From an uncultured Porphyromonadaceae bacterium (GTDB taxonomy: Bacteria > Bacteroidota > Bacteroidia > Bacteroidales > Muribaculaceae): DNA of 34,453 bases. The notes beneath the pieces were generated by a model. It did not search any database, was not told the origin of the DNA, and worked only from the letters and a program-made list of their open reading frames with translations. Where the stretch lies: the NCBI GenBank assembly GCA_947174235.1, contig CAMWID010000038.1, forward strand, positions 1-34,453, given 5' to 3'. Shown here in pieces: positions 1-8,721 of this stretch (position 1 is its first letter; each line of letters starts with the position of its first letter). The translations under genes were made by a program, and so were the position numbers.

Positions 1-65
1 ACGAAGAGATATTAGCCATTTACATTTGAAAAGTATCTCTTACGAAGAGATACTTGCCATTTGAC
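1..65. repeat. Partial tandem repeat with hairpin at left edge
   Basis: The motif ACGAAGAGATA-T/C-T-A/T-GCCATTT occurs at 1-21 and again at 42-63, a 41-bp period. Between and across the copies, AAGTATCTCTT (31-41) and AAGAGATACTT (45-55) form an 11-bp stem with a 3-nt loop. The array is cut by the window edge, so its full copy number cannot be seen. It could be the end of a repeat array or a terminator for an upstream gene; the hairpin lacks a T-tract directly after it, which weakens the terminator reading. Confidence 0.5.
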
Positions 66-121
66 CAGAAAAACTGAGATAAATAATACTTGTTTTTTAT
101 TTTTAACTTAAACCAAAGCTC

Positions 122-3100
122 ATGATCAAAAAATGGAGTTATGTTGCAGCCATGATGCTCACCGCTTCCTGCGGATGCCTTTTCACCGGCTGTATCGACA
201 ATGACGAGCCCTACGGAATCACTCAGATCCGAGTGGCAACAGCAAACCTCCTCGAGGCCAAGAAAGCGGCTGTCGAGGCTGAGGCGGCAGCCGCTAACGC
301 CCAGGTAGAGGTGGAAAAAATCAAAGCGGAAGTTGAAAAAGCTAAACTTGCAGTAGAACAGATCAAGGCAGAAGCTGAAGCAGCCGCCCTTAAACTTCAG
401 GCTGAAGCAGCCGCAGCTAAAACTCAGGCTGAAGCGGATCTTCTGAAGGCTCAGGCTGAAGCAATCATTAAGGATGCAGAGGCTCAAGCTGCCCTTCTTC
501 AGGCACAGACAAACGACATCATCGCCAAGACTGAAGCTTGGATCAAAAACGCAGAGCAGGCATATACTGAACTCGTTTACAAGTGGGAGCAGACCAAGAT
601 CAAAGAGGCTGCCGCCGCAAACGATGTTCTTTTCCAGTCTGTAGACGCCGCTTATGCCGCCTACATGAGCCAGCTTAATATCTACAACTTGGCAAACAAG
701 AACTATCTTGAAGCACAGCGCAGACTCGCCGAGTATGAACTTGACCTCGTTTGGAATCCCAACGGCGGTCAGGACGGCAACGGTGGTTTCGATTCTCCCA
801 AATATGATCAAAAGACCATCCTTGAGGAGGCTGTTGCTGACGCTCAGAAGGAAATTGACCGCGCAAACGGCACTATAGACCGCGTAAACGAATTCAATGA
901 GAAACTTGATGGCGCGGATATCAACGATCTCAACGCAATGCTCGAGGACTACAGCACCCAGCTTGAGGATAATGTGAAGGCTCTCGCAGAGGCTAATGTT
1001 GAAAAGGATGCCATCTACATTGAGAACAAGGCAGACTTTGACGCTCCAATCGAGATTCAGAAACAGATTGACGCAGAGCAGTCAAAACCGATCGCTATCG
1101 CCCCCTATACATACGAACCTGACGCTCAGCTCGCTGTCCTTGGAATAAGCGATATAGAAGTGGTCCCTCAGAATGTATCATATAACCTTGGAAACGATTG
1201 GTACATCTTTAATCAGTATGTAAATAAATACAACAACACGATTTCTCGTTTAAAGAATTATCTTCTTGACGAGAATGACAAGGCATGGACTAATGCCCGT
1301 GTAAACGAAATGACCCGTGAACTTGCCGAGGCTAACAAAACTTTCGGAGCTGCGAAAGAAGCTTGGGAGACAGCTAAGAAAGTTTACAACATGGGTAATG
1401 ATGTTGACGCATCAGCTCTTCCTCTTGAATCTGAACTCGAAGCCGCTATTGAAGCCTACAACAACATGGAATCAGAAATCCAAGGGCTTAGAGACGCAGT
1501 TCAGGATGCCAATGAAGCTGTGACAGCAGCCAATGACGCATATTGGGAAGCATGGAAAGCATATTATGATCCTGAGACAAGCACAAGCGTCAATGCAACA
1601 TGGAATGCCGCACAAGAAACTTGTAGAGAAGCTGAAAGCGCAGCGTGGTCTGATTATTACAATGCTGTGAATGCTGCCAATTCTACAAGAAACCAAGCTT
1701 ATAAAGACGCCAATTCAAGTGTAAACAATGCTTGGAATGCATATTCCAGAGCTGAGGATGCCCTCAGTGCAGCAATAAATGAGCTTAACAACAATCCTGA
1801 TGACAAAACACTTCAGGCAAATGTTGAAAATGCTGAGAAAGATCGTGACAATGCACTTGAAAACGCACAGGAGGCACAGACAAAGGCTGGGGAAACCAAA
1901 GCCAATGCTACCACTGCATGCAACAGAGCAATCGCTGCTGCAAAGACAGCTCGAGTAAAGGCGATCAATGCGGCACAAGAAGCACGAGACAAAGCAGAAG
2001 CTGCATGGATAGCCGCCGGTGGTTATAGCGCAGATCAGAATGACCCTGCGTATGCACCTGTAGAAGCTGCCTACCAAGAATACCAGAAAGCTCAGGAAGC
2101 TGAAACTGCCGCTAACGAGGCTCTCGCTCCGGCTGCAGAAAAGATGATGGAGTTGTATGACGCAATGGTTGATGCACAACAGAATCAGCTTAATGAGATA
2201 GGCTTGTCATACTGGAGCTATCAGACTATTCCATCTTGGTCGGATGCATACTCATATTCTCAGGGATTGATTTCTGAATTCCCAGCTGCATCCGCGCCTA
2301 TTGAATACAAGGATGCCGAGTCAGTATATGCAAACGCCAAGTATTATCTCATCCAGAAATCAATCACGGCTTATGGCAATCTCGGATTCACGTATAACTA
2401 TAATGAATTCAATGGTGACAGCCATAATGGTTGGATACTTGGTCTTGATATTGACAGAGCATTCCTTGTGGACAACGTGACTGTAGAGATGGCAAATGCT
2501 TACGTAAAAAGTTACGTCAAGAGAAATTATGGGTACGAGATTCAAGACTATCTATGCTACCAATATTATTGGTTGTTCAATGATTTTGGTGCAGTCATCA
2601 GTCTTGAAAACCGCATAGCTGTGGCTAATGCAAATCTGGCTAATTCTGATCTGAGCACTTCGGCTGTAGCTACTCTTGAAGCAAACCTTGAAACTCTCGA
2701 ACAGAGCAAAGTGGATGCCGAGGCAGACCTCGCAGACCTGAGAGACCAGAAAGCAGCTGCCGAAGCCAAGATCGACAGTCTGTTTAAGAATGTCAACGAC
2801 AAGATCGCGGATCTCAGCCACGTTCAGAACGATCTCAACATTATCATCACAACTATCAAGTCAGGTATCAGCGAACTGCAACAGCTTGCTGTCGGAGCTT
2901 CTTCCGCTCAAGCTTTGCAGAATATGATCAACCAGAACAAAGCTACCCTTGCGAATGCAGAAGTCGCTCTCGAGAACGCCCAGAAGATGCTTGACGCGGC
3001 TCAGTATCAGCTTGACCAGTACAACAACGGCTACAAGGATCTCGCTAATCCTCATCAGCCCACTGTTGACTACCTGAAGGCTAAGGTGGAGGCTGAGAAG

Positions 3101-3172
3101 GAGTATGTAGCCGTTCTCAAGGCTCACCTCGATGACGTAATGGCTATCTACGAGAAAGCCACCAAGGAGTAA
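122..3172 (+). CDS. Large coiled-coil lipoprotein, probably surface-exported
   Basis: This 1016-residue protein begins with a lipoprotein signal peptide: a basic start, a hydrophobic stretch and the lipobox LFTGC with the lipidated cysteine at residue 24. The residues after it (I-D-N-D-E-P) are acidic, resembling the lipoprotein export signal that sends Bacteroidetes lipoproteins to the cell surface. From about residue 40 to 155 it is an Ala/Glu/Lys-rich repetitive helix (EAAAAKAQAE-type heptads). Further long coiled coils lie around 395-700 and 850-1010, separated by Tyr/Trp/Asn-rich segments near 330-385 and 700-830. No catalytic domain is recognisable. It may be a fibrous or tether-like envelope protein; the name is descriptive only. 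It is followed by a GC-rich hairpin and then a beta-barrel gene, so a functional link to the outer membrane is possible but inferred. Confidence 0.85.
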   Translation: MIKKWSYVAAMMLTASCGCLFTGCIDNDEPYGITQIRVATANLLEAKKAAVEAEAAAANAQVEVEKIKAEVEKAKLAVEQIKAEAEAAALKLQAEAAAAKTQAEADLLKAQAEAIIKDAEAQAALLQAQTNDIIAKTEAWIKNAEQAYTELVYKWEQTKIKEAAAANDVLFQSVDAAYAAYMSQLNIYNLANKNYLEAQRRLAEYELDLVWNPNGGQDGNGGFDSPKYDQKTILEEAVADAQKEIDRANGTIDRVNEFNEKLDGADINDLNAMLEDYSTQLEDNVKALAEANVEKDAIYIENKADFDAPIEIQKQIDAEQSKPIAIAPYTYEPDAQLAVLGISDIEVVPQNVSYNLGNDWYIFNQYVNKYNNTISRLKNYLLDENDKAWTNARVNEMTRELAEANKTFGAAKEAWETAKKVYNMGNDVDASALPLESELEAAIEAYNNMESEIQGLRDAVQDANEAVTAANDAYWEAWKAYYDPETSTSVNATWNAAQETCREAESAAWSDYYNAVNAANSTRNQAYKDANSSVNNAWNAYSRAEDALSAAINELNNNPDDKTLQANVENAEKDRDNALENAQEAQTKAGETKANATTACNRAIAAAKTARVKAINAAQEARDKAEAAWIAAGGYSADQNDPAYAPVEAAYQEYQKAQEAETAANEALAPAAEKMMELYDAMVDAQQNQLNEIGLSYWSYQTIPSWSDAYSYSQGLISEFPAASAPIEYKDAESVYANAKYYLIQKSITAYGNLGFTYNYNEFNGDSHNGWILGLDIDRAFLVDNVTVEMANAYVKSYVKRNYGYEIQDYLCYQYYWLFNDFGAVISLENRIAVANANLANSDLSTSAVATLEANLETLEQSKVDAEADLADLRDQKAAAEAKIDSLFKNVNDKIADLSHVQNDLNIIITTIKSGISELQQLAVGASSAQALQNMINQNKATLANAEVALENAQKMLDAAQYQLDQYNNGYKDLANPHQPTVDYLKAKVEAEKEYVAVLKAHLDDVMAIYEKATKE

Positions 3173-3214
3173 CCAACCCGGAGCGGGCGTAAGTTAAGTT
3201 GAATATAAAAACAG

Positions 3215-3252
3215 CCGGGGGCACAGACCCTTCTCAGGCGATTTGCCCCCGG
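3215..3252 (+). terminator. GC-rich hairpin after the coiled-coil lipoprotein
   Basis: CCGGGGGCA (3215-3223) pairs perfectly with TGCCCCCGG (3244-3252) around a 20-nt loop, 42 nt after the lipoprotein stop. The following sequence (TGCCTTTCC) is only weakly T-rich, so it could be a weak terminator, an RNA-processing site or an attenuator in front of the next gene. Confidence 0.45.
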
Positions 3253-3330
3253 TGCCTTTCCTGCATTTCCGGTCTCTGCCAGAATGCCGACATATCTTCG
3301 CCCCTTCATCCAATCTTTAATAATTTCAAA

Positions 3331-4236
3331 ATGACTAAGAAACTTTGCACATTCTTGCTGTCGGCTTTCCTTGGAATCTCCGCCTTCGCGCAGAACCAGG
3401 GGGAATGCTCCGTGGCGAAAGATTGCGCATCGTTCGCACCCAAGAAAGGTCAGTGGGAGGTCTCGTTGATGCTCGGGAAAAGCAATACGTTCTTTAATGA
3501 GAACAACACGTATCTGCTCCCCAACATCACTACCACCACCGGAGCTATCGGACTGCCAAACGGCGGAGTCCCCGGAAGCGACGGTACTGCCTCGGGATAC
3601 CTCAACGAGTATCTCAACATCGACGGGTTCAACGGTAATTCTTTGGTCAACATCCTCGGTATCCAAGGTAAATATTTCTGGCAGGACTGCTGGTCGGTAA
3701 GCTTCTCAGGAGGTCTCAACATCGGCGTCACACCTCAGAAAAATTATATCGAGCCCACTGTGATCGACACCGACAAGGCGGGCAACGTCACCAACCAGAT
3801 ACCGGGTGCGAAATATATCAACGCCACGGCCACAAACAACTGGTTTGTTAACGCCGGAGTGGAGAGATATTTCAAGACCGGGAACAAGCGCATCTTCCCT
3901 TATGTGGGCGCGACAGCGGGATTCCAGATGGCTCGGGTCGACACCCGTGAGCCCTATACCGGCAACATGGTCGAAGTGGCGGGCGAACAAGTGGACCAGC
4001 AGGTCTACATCCCCGCCGGAAAGATCGGCAGAATGTTTGCCATCAAGGGGGCTGCCGTGGCGGGCGTAGAATACGATGTCATGCCCGGCATGTTCCTCGC
4101 CCTGGAGTTCCAGCCTGTATCCTACAGGTACGACGTGATAGAGATTGCTCCTCAGGGTTTCTCCCACTACAACCTGAACCATCACAACATCAAGGTATTC
4201 GACATGCCTACGGTGAGAATCGGTTTCAGGTTCTGA
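3331..4236 (+). CDS. Outer-membrane beta-barrel protein
   Basis: This 301-residue protein has a clear Sec signal peptide (basic start, then a hydrophobic stretch ending at SAFAQ, residues 1-19). The mature part has alternating polar/hydrophobic strands, many aromatics and glycines (for example FPYVGATAGFQ), and ends in an aromatic residue (VRIGFRF), the usual C-terminal beta-signal for BAM insertion. The ATG at 3331 was chosen over an in-frame upstream start at 3199 because only 3331 gives an N-terminal signal peptide; the upstream stretch also runs through the hairpin at 3215-3252. The fold suggests an eight- to twelve-stranded OMP; the ligand or function is unknown. It precedes a small lipoprotein and an OmpA-family gene, all on the + strand, so the group is probably an envelope cluster. 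Confidence 0.8.
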   Translation: MTKKLCTFLLSAFLGISAFAQNQGECSVAKDCASFAPKKGQWEVSLMLGKSNTFFNENNTYLLPNITTTTGAIGLPNGGVPGSDGTASGYLNEYLNIDGFNGNSLVNILGIQGKYFWQDCWSVSFSGGLNIGVTPQKNYIEPTVIDTDKAGNVTNQIPGAKYINATATNNWFVNAGVERYFKTGNKRIFPYVGATAGFQMARVDTREPYTGNMVEVAGEQVDQQVYIPAGKIGRMFAIKGAAVAGVEYDVMPGMFLALEFQPVSYRYDVIEIAPQGFSHYNLNHHNIKVFDMPTVRIGFRF

Positions 4237-4267
4237 AGGAACCCCGGATAATATGACTACAAATGAA

Positions 4268-4300
4268 AGGGCGGTGAGGTGATCGCCGCCCTCTCTTTTT
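4268..4300 (+). terminator. Intrinsic terminator after the barrel gene
   Basis: AGGGCGGTGA (4268-4277) pairs with TCGCCGCCCT (4283-4292), ten pairs including one G-U, with a 5-nt loop. It is followed by CTCTTTTT. It lies 31 nt beyond the stop of the beta-barrel gene. Confidence 0.75.
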
Positions 4301-4342
4301 CCAGCCCGGACCGCGGGCATGGAAATAATCCAGATTTACAAA

Positions 4343-4939
4343 ATGAAAAAAGCGATAATTTCACTGTGCGCCATTGTGACTGCCGCAGCCGCCACCGCCA
4401 TCTTTTCATCCTGCAGCGGAAAGCCGAAGCAGTCGAGATGCGATGTGGAGGTATTCTCTCCGGAAAAACGTTATTCCGAAGTTAAGCTTCTTGACGTGCA
4501 TGGCGCCGTGATTGACTCGACCCTCTCTGTGAGAAACGATTCGATCATATTCTCACGCACCGACTCCCTCGCCATGCCCTACATCGCGACCCTGCGCCTC
4601 CGCAACCCTTCCGACTCGCTCGACATCGTGTATATGCCGATAGTGATAGAAGGGGGAACGGTAAGCCTCGACCTCACCGACAGGATCTCCCTTTCCGGGA
4701 CTCCCGACAACGAGGCGCTGTTCAAGTTCCTGAAGGCGAAAAACAGTTTTTCCGCCAAGTATGAGCGTGAGAACACCTCGCACGACGTGGCGAAACTTAA
4801 GGAAGATTATTCAAAGTTTTTCGCTGACCAGGCAATCCTCAACAAGGGGACTGTGGTCGGGGAATATATCTTCGAGACTTATCGGTCTGTGATGACTCCC
4901 GATGATCTGAGCCGTGTGAAAGAGAGGCTAAATAATTAA
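4343..4939 (+). CDS. DUF4369-like lipoprotein
   Basis: This 198-residue protein has a signal peptide ending in a lipobox (IFSSC, cysteine at residue 24), followed by S-G-K-P, which lacks an acidic export signal and so suggests a periplasm-facing lipoprotein. The body resembles the DUF4369 domain often found at the N-terminus of Bacteroidetes thiol-disulfide proteins: short beta strands with a D-S-T and R-N-D-S pattern, then P-I-V-I-E-G-G-T-V-S-L-D, then an L-S-G-T-P-D-N-E-A-L motif leading into a charged helix. There is no thioredoxin domain or CXXC here, so it is a stand-alone version. The ATG at 4343 was preferred to the in-frame start at 4319 because it opens directly with MKK and the signal peptide. 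It ends 14 nt before the OmpA-family gene, so the two are probably co-transcribed. Confidence 0.75.
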   Translation: MKKAIISLCAIVTAAAATAIFSSCSGKPKQSRCDVEVFSPEKRYSEVKLLDVHGAVIDSTLSVRNDSIIFSRTDSLAMPYIATLRLRNPSDSLDIVYMPIVIEGGTVSLDLTDRISLSGTPDNEALFKFLKAKNSFSAKYERENTSHDVAKLKEDYSKFFADQAILNKGTVVGEYIFETYRSVMTPDDLSRVKERLNN

Positions 4940-4953
4940 AAACAAACACAACT

Positions 4954-6018
4954 ATGAAACTTCGATATCTATTAGGCGCCCTCGCCGTGGCTCTGATGCC
5001 GGCGGCGGCAAACGCCGCGGACGGAGAGGATCTCGACAATCCCTGGTTTGTGCAGGGGAGCCTCGGGGCTTCTTATTCCGTAAGCGGTGGCGCAGGCTTC
5101 GGCGAGATGCTCTCGCCTGCCGGACAGATAGCTTTCGGTAAGCATTTCAACCCATATATCGGGGCGAGGATCACTGCCGGAGGCTGGAAAGGGAGATACC
5201 GCATCCCGGAATCGGTATGCACCGGTTTTTATGATTATCATTTCACGGCAGACGGTCTGTGGAACATCTTCAAGACTTTCAACCATGAGTATGACCAGCC
5301 GGTGTCGCTGCGTCTTATCGCGGGTCTCGGCTTTGACCGCGCTTATGCGCGTCCGAGCAGCTCCCTGCTCGTGCGCCTCGGTCTCTCCATGGACGTGAGA
5401 CTCTGCAGCGCGGTTGATTTCAATCTTGAATACCAGGCAAACGGTGTCAGCGACCGTTGGAACTCCAAAGACGACCATAGCTTCGATTCTTTCATGAATC
5501 TTCTCGTGGGTGTCACCTACAAGTTCGGCACCGGCTACCGCTGCAAATCCTGCGTGCCGGAACCGTGCGCCGACCTCAACGCGCTCAACAACCGCACGAA
5601 CGCCATGCGTGAGGTGGTGGAGGTAGAGAAAATCGTGCGTGACACTGTCGAGATCGTGAAAGAGGTGCCTGCCCCCGCTCCGGAGAGCATGACCCGCACC
5701 GTATTCTATGCGATCAATCAGGTGGAGGTGCCCGCCGCGCAACAGCCCAACGTGGCTGCCATAGCCGACTATCTCAAGAAGTATCCTGAGTCTAAAGCCA
5801 CAGTCGTGGGTTATGCCGACAAAGGCACAGGCACGGAGGCTATCAATCTCCGTCTCGCCAAGGAACGCGCGCAGAACGTGGCAGACATGCTTGTGAATCA
5901 TTACGGCATAAGCCGCTCGAAACTTGACGTAAGCTCCATGCACAACGAATACAAGGAGCAGCCGTTCCAGCAGAACGATCTCAACCGGGTGGTGATAATG
6001 ACAGGATACGCCAAATAA
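4954..6018 (+). CDS. OmpA-family outer-membrane protein
   Basis: This 354-residue protein has a signal peptide (cleavage likely after ANA, residue 21), an N-terminal beta-barrel (about 30-192) and a C-terminal OmpA peptidoglycan-binding domain (about 245-354). In the C-terminal domain the segment V-V-G-Y-A-D-K-G-T followed by N-L-R-L-A-K-E-R-A carries the Asp and Arg expected to contact diaminopimelate in the peptidoglycan stem. A short linker contains a cysteine cluster (C197, C200, C205) and a Val/Glu-rich helix (about 215-235). The protein would anchor the outer membrane to the cell wall. It follows the DUF4369-like lipoprotein by 14 nt and is closed by a strong terminator. The cysteines in the linker could form disulfides, which would fit the presence of DsbD in the same window, but that is inference. 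Confidence 0.9.
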   Translation: MKLRYLLGALAVALMPAAANAADGEDLDNPWFVQGSLGASYSVSGGAGFGEMLSPAGQIAFGKHFNPYIGARITAGGWKGRYRIPESVCTGFYDYHFTADGLWNIFKTFNHEYDQPVSLRLIAGLGFDRAYARPSSSLLVRLGLSMDVRLCSAVDFNLEYQANGVSDRWNSKDDHSFDSFMNLLVGVTYKFGTGYRCKSCVPEPCADLNALNNRTNAMREVVEVEKIVRDTVEIVKEVPAPAPESMTRTVFYAINQVEVPAAQQPNVAAIADYLKKYPESKATVVGYADKGTGTEAINLRLAKERAQNVADMLVNHYGISRSKLDVSSMHNEYKEQPFQQNDLNRVVIMTGYAK

Positions 6019-6072
6019 CCATTGATATCAACAAGCGATTCAATATCATAATTAAACAGGAATTAGACAACC

Positions 6073-6106
6073 AAAAGGACCGGTCTGTGAAGATCGGTCC
6101 TTTTCT
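6073..6106 (+). terminator. Strong intrinsic terminator, probably bidirectional
   Basis: AAAAGGACCG (6073-6082) pairs with CGGTCCTTTT (6095-6104). The pairing extends inward by four more pairs (including one G-U) to a GTGA tetraloop of the GNRA type. T-runs on both strands make it suitable for ending both the OmpA gene (+) and the udk-lptB-CPBP operon (-). Confidence 0.85.
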
Positions 6107-6163
6107 TGCAATACTCCGCGAGTCTTCCGCACCTCCGCTCGCGTCCGCGTGATTTCACTCGGT

Positions 6164-7081
6164 CTACGAGTCTACTCCCTCGCGTGAGTCCAGACTACCG
6201 ACGCCGGTACGCGGGGAAAAGAAGTAATGGCGGAAACGCCATAGGAACAAGGCGGTAGCGCACGCGCTTGCGACAGCCCCCCACGGCACTCCCCCTTCAG
6301 CCGACACGCCGAATGAATCGATCGACGCCTCCCCGTCACCCGCTATATGGGAGGCTATGACCACCATCGAATTATTGAGAGCATGGGCAAACACAGGAAC
6401 CCACAGCGACCGTGTCCATATCAGCAGATAACCGAACATCGCCCCCATAAGCAACCTGGGAACAAATCCGAAAAACTGGAAATGCACGGCACTGAATATA
6501 AACGCCGCCATCCACACCGAAGCCGCCACACCGATCCGAGACCCTACGAAAACCTTCTGCAATGCCCCTCGGAAAAACAGTTCCTCCGAGAATCCGGTCA
6601 GCACACCCACCACAAGCACCGTGGCAAGCAAACCAGGAATTCCGGAAAACGACAATATCAACGATGTGGTGTCGGCGGCTGCATCCTCCATCTCCCTGAG
6701 CTGACCTTCCAGCCCGCCGGTCCATTCAGGAAGGTGCAGTCCGGCGTTCCACGCTATAAGCTGGTTAAGCGCCGGAAGAGCGAGCACATACAGTATCACG
6801 ACACCGGCGAACTGCCTGAGACGGCAACCGCCCGTCAGTCCGAGCCATTCCGCAGGTTTCCCCGAAGCGAACCTCGCGCAAAGCCACGCCGGGATACAGA
6901 ACGCGAGCACACACTGCACTGCCGAAGAAAGCAGCAACGCCCCTCTCCTGTCAAGCCCGTTGATTTCAGACAACACAAGAAAAATGCCGCTTGCCACAGC
7001 AAGCAGCATACAGAACGATCCGAACAGCACCGCCAGACGGAGTCCGGTATTTTCTCTTATACCTTTTATAGAATCAGACAT
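6164..7081 (-). CDS. CPBP-family intramembrane glutamic protease
   Basis: This 305-residue protein has about eight hydrophobic segments and the hallmarks of the CPBP (CAAX protease and bacteriocin-processing, Abi) family: E-E-L-F-F-R-G with E166, E167 and R171, then F-S-A-V-H with H200, then F-A-H-A-L-N-N with H233. These are the glutamates and histidines that form the catalytic site in Rce1-like proteases. The substrate is unknown. The start was set at 7081 rather than 7117: the ATG at 7081 overlaps the lptB stop by 8 nt, typical of translational coupling, and the longer version would read deep into lptB. It is the last gene of the udk-lptB operon and ends before a bidirectional terminator. 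Confidence 0.85.
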   Translation of the reverse strand: MSDSIKGIRENTGLRLAVLFGSFCMLLAVASGIFLVLSEINGLDRRGALLLSSAVQCVLAFCIPAWLCARFASGKPAEWLGLTGGCRLRQFAGVVILYVLALPALNQLIAWNAGLHLPEWTGGLEGQLREMEDAAADTTSLILSFSGIPGLLATVLVVGVLTGFSEELFFRGALQKVFVGSRIGVAASVWMAAFIFSAVHFQFFGFVPRLLMGAMFGYLLIWTRSLWVPVFAHALNNSMVVIASHIAGDGEASIDSFGVSAEGGVPWGAVASACATALFLWRFRHYFFSPRTGVGSLDSREGVDS

Positions 7082-8000
7082 CGAATTTTTTTCTTCTGAA
7101 AATAAAATTACGTCCAAGATATTTTTCCCTCACCTCCGGATTCTCCGCAAGTTGTTCGCTCGTACCCTGAAAGAGTATCTTACCCTCGAAAAGGAGATAC
7201 GCGCGGTCTGTGATGCTCAGCGTCTCCGGAGCGTTGTGGTCCGTGATAAGTATGCCGATGTTTTTCTCCTTGAGACGGTACACGATCTCCTGAATATCTT
7301 CCACAGCGATAGGATCCACTCCGGCGAACGGTTCGTCAAGCATGATAAACTTCGGATTGATGGCAAGACAACGCGCTATCTCCGTACGGCGTCGCTCGCC
7401 GCCGGAAAGCTGGTCGCCAAGATTCTTCCTCACTTTCCCGAGACGGAACTCCGCTATCAGGCTTTCCAGCTTCTCCTTCTGATATTCCGACGTGGTGGGA
7501 GTCATTTCCAGCACGGCGCGGATATTGTCTTCCACGCTCAGTTTCCTGAACACGGAAGCCTCCTGCGCGAGATACCCTATCCCGAGCTGCGCCCGCTTAT
7601 ACACCGGATACCCCGTGATGTCGATATTGTCAAGGAAGATGCGCCCCTCGTTGGGAGTGATCAGACCCGTGGTCATATAGAACGTGGTGGTCTTCCCCGC
7701 GCCGTTGGGACCCAGCAGACCCACGATCTCCCCCTGCCGGACGTTGATCGACACATGGTTCGCCACCGTGCGCTTCCCGTATTTCTTCACAAGGTTGTCT
7801 GTCTGGAGGATACCCTTCTCAGGCACATCCACCTCAGCCACCTCCGAGATCACCGCGCCCTCTTCGACACGGGTATCCGACACAACAACCCGCTCCTCAA
7901 GCATATCGGGCACTGGAGCGGACTCCATCTCCTTAGCCGCCTCTTTTTCCTGAGGATCAAGTTCCGGCTTCCGGCTCTTCTTAAATGAAAAAAACTTCAT
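7074..8000 (-). CDS. lptB: LPS export ABC transporter ATPase LptB
   Basis: LptB powers extraction of lipopolysaccharide from the inner membrane with LptFG. This 308-residue protein has Walker A G-P-N-G-A-G-K-T at 97-104, a Q-loop (Y-L-A-Q-E), the signature L-S-G-G-E-R-R, Walker B F-I-M-L-D-E-P and the H-loop T-D-H. The LptB-type sequence G-L-L-G-P-N-G-A-G-K-T-T-T-F-Y-M follows the family closely. It is longer than usual (about 240-250 residues) because of an acidic, low-complexity N-terminal extension of about 60 residues with a basic start (MKFFSFKKSRK). The start at 8000 is supported by its position only 9 nt after the udk stop; internal Met codons at residues 25 and 33 are alternatives. 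Confidence 0.92.
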   Translation of the reverse strand: MKFFSFKKSRKPELDPQEKEAAKEMESAPVPDMLEERVVVSDTRVEEGAVISEVAEVDVPEKGILQTDNLVKKYGKRTVANHVSINVRQGEIVGLLGPNGAGKTTTFYMTTGLITPNEGRIFLDNIDITGYPVYKRAQLGIGYLAQEASVFRKLSVEDNIRAVLEMTPTTSEYQKEKLESLIAEFRLGKVRKNLGDQLSGGERRRTEIARCLAINPKFIMLDEPFAGVDPIAVEDIQEIVYRLKEKNIGILITDHNAPETLSITDRAYLLFEGKILFQGTSEQLAENPEVREKYLGRNFIFRRKKFDV

Positions 8001-8009
8001 ATCGTATTG

Positions 8010-8630
8010 TTATCTTGCCTCCGAAGGCAGCAATGAACGTATATAATCCGTAAGGAGTTTTATCGCCACATTATTGTTGCCCCCCTGCGGCACTATGAGA
8101 TCGGCATAACGCTTCGACGGCTCTATGTAAAGCTCATGCATGGGCTTGAGCATGTCGCGGTAACGGTCTATGACCATCTGCGGGGTGCGGTTGCGTTCCA
8201 CACAGTCGCGCAGGATAACGCGGATGAGACGTTCGTCGGCGTCGGCGTCAACAAAGACCTTTACATCCATCATGTCGCGCAGCTCCTTGTCGGTGAGCAC
8301 AAGTATCCCCTCCACCACGACCACCTCCCTGGGTTTCACGGTCACGGTCTCCTTGAGACGCGAGCAGGTGATGAAATCATAAGTGGGCATCTCCACGGTC
8401 TCCCCGTTCTTCAGAGCGTGCAGATGCCTGCAGAGCAGCTGCCATTCTATCGAGGCTGGCTCGTCATAATTCATCCCGAGACGCTCCTCGAGGGGGATAT
8501 GGGCGTTGTCTTTATAATAAGAGTCCTGCGGCAGCACCGCCACCTCGTCTTTCGGAAGAGACTCTATGATTTTCCTCACAACGGTTGTCTTGCCGGATCC
8601 TGTGCCTCCGGCTATGCCGATCACCAACAT
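8010..8630 (-). CDS. udk: Uridine kinase
   Basis: This 206-residue protein matches the uridine/cytidine kinase family, which phosphorylates uridine and cytidine to UMP and CMP in pyrimidine salvage. The P-loop G-G-T-G-S-G-K-T is at 8-15, followed by the D-S-Y-Y-K-D substrate motif, N-Y-D-E-P-A-S (family N-F-D-H-P), P-T-Y-D-F, and V-V-V-V-E-G-I-L. The length is typical. It is the first gene of an operon with lptB (9-nt gap) and the CPBP protease. A canonical Bacteroidetes promoter lies about 90 nt upstream. A link between salvage and LPS export is not obvious; this gene order is likely just conserved organisation. Confidence 0.92.
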   Translation of the reverse strand: MLVIGIAGGTGSGKTTVVRKIIESLPKDEVAVLPQDSYYKDNAHIPLEERLGMNYDEPASIEWQLLCRHLHALKNGETVEMPTYDFITCSRLKETVTVKPREVVVVEGILVLTDKELRDMMDVKVFVDADADERLIRVILRDCVERNRTPQMVIDRYRDMLKPMHELYIEPSKRYADLIVPQGGNNNVAIKLLTDYIRSLLPSEAR

Positions 8631-8721
8631 TGTTACTGTATCTTTAGATTTGATTATGATTTCCGGTTAAAAATTTTTTCAATTTTCAGAGTCTGTTTGC
8701 GATTCGTTCAGACTTCAATGA

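Noticed and set aside
1..65. CRISPR array
   Set aside because: Only two imperfect units with near-repeat spacing and no cas gene.
4972..5943. 323-codon open frame on the - strand opposite the OmpA gene
   Set aside because: It mirrors a gene with clear signal peptide, barrel and OmpA domain; its His/Arg-rich product matches nothing.
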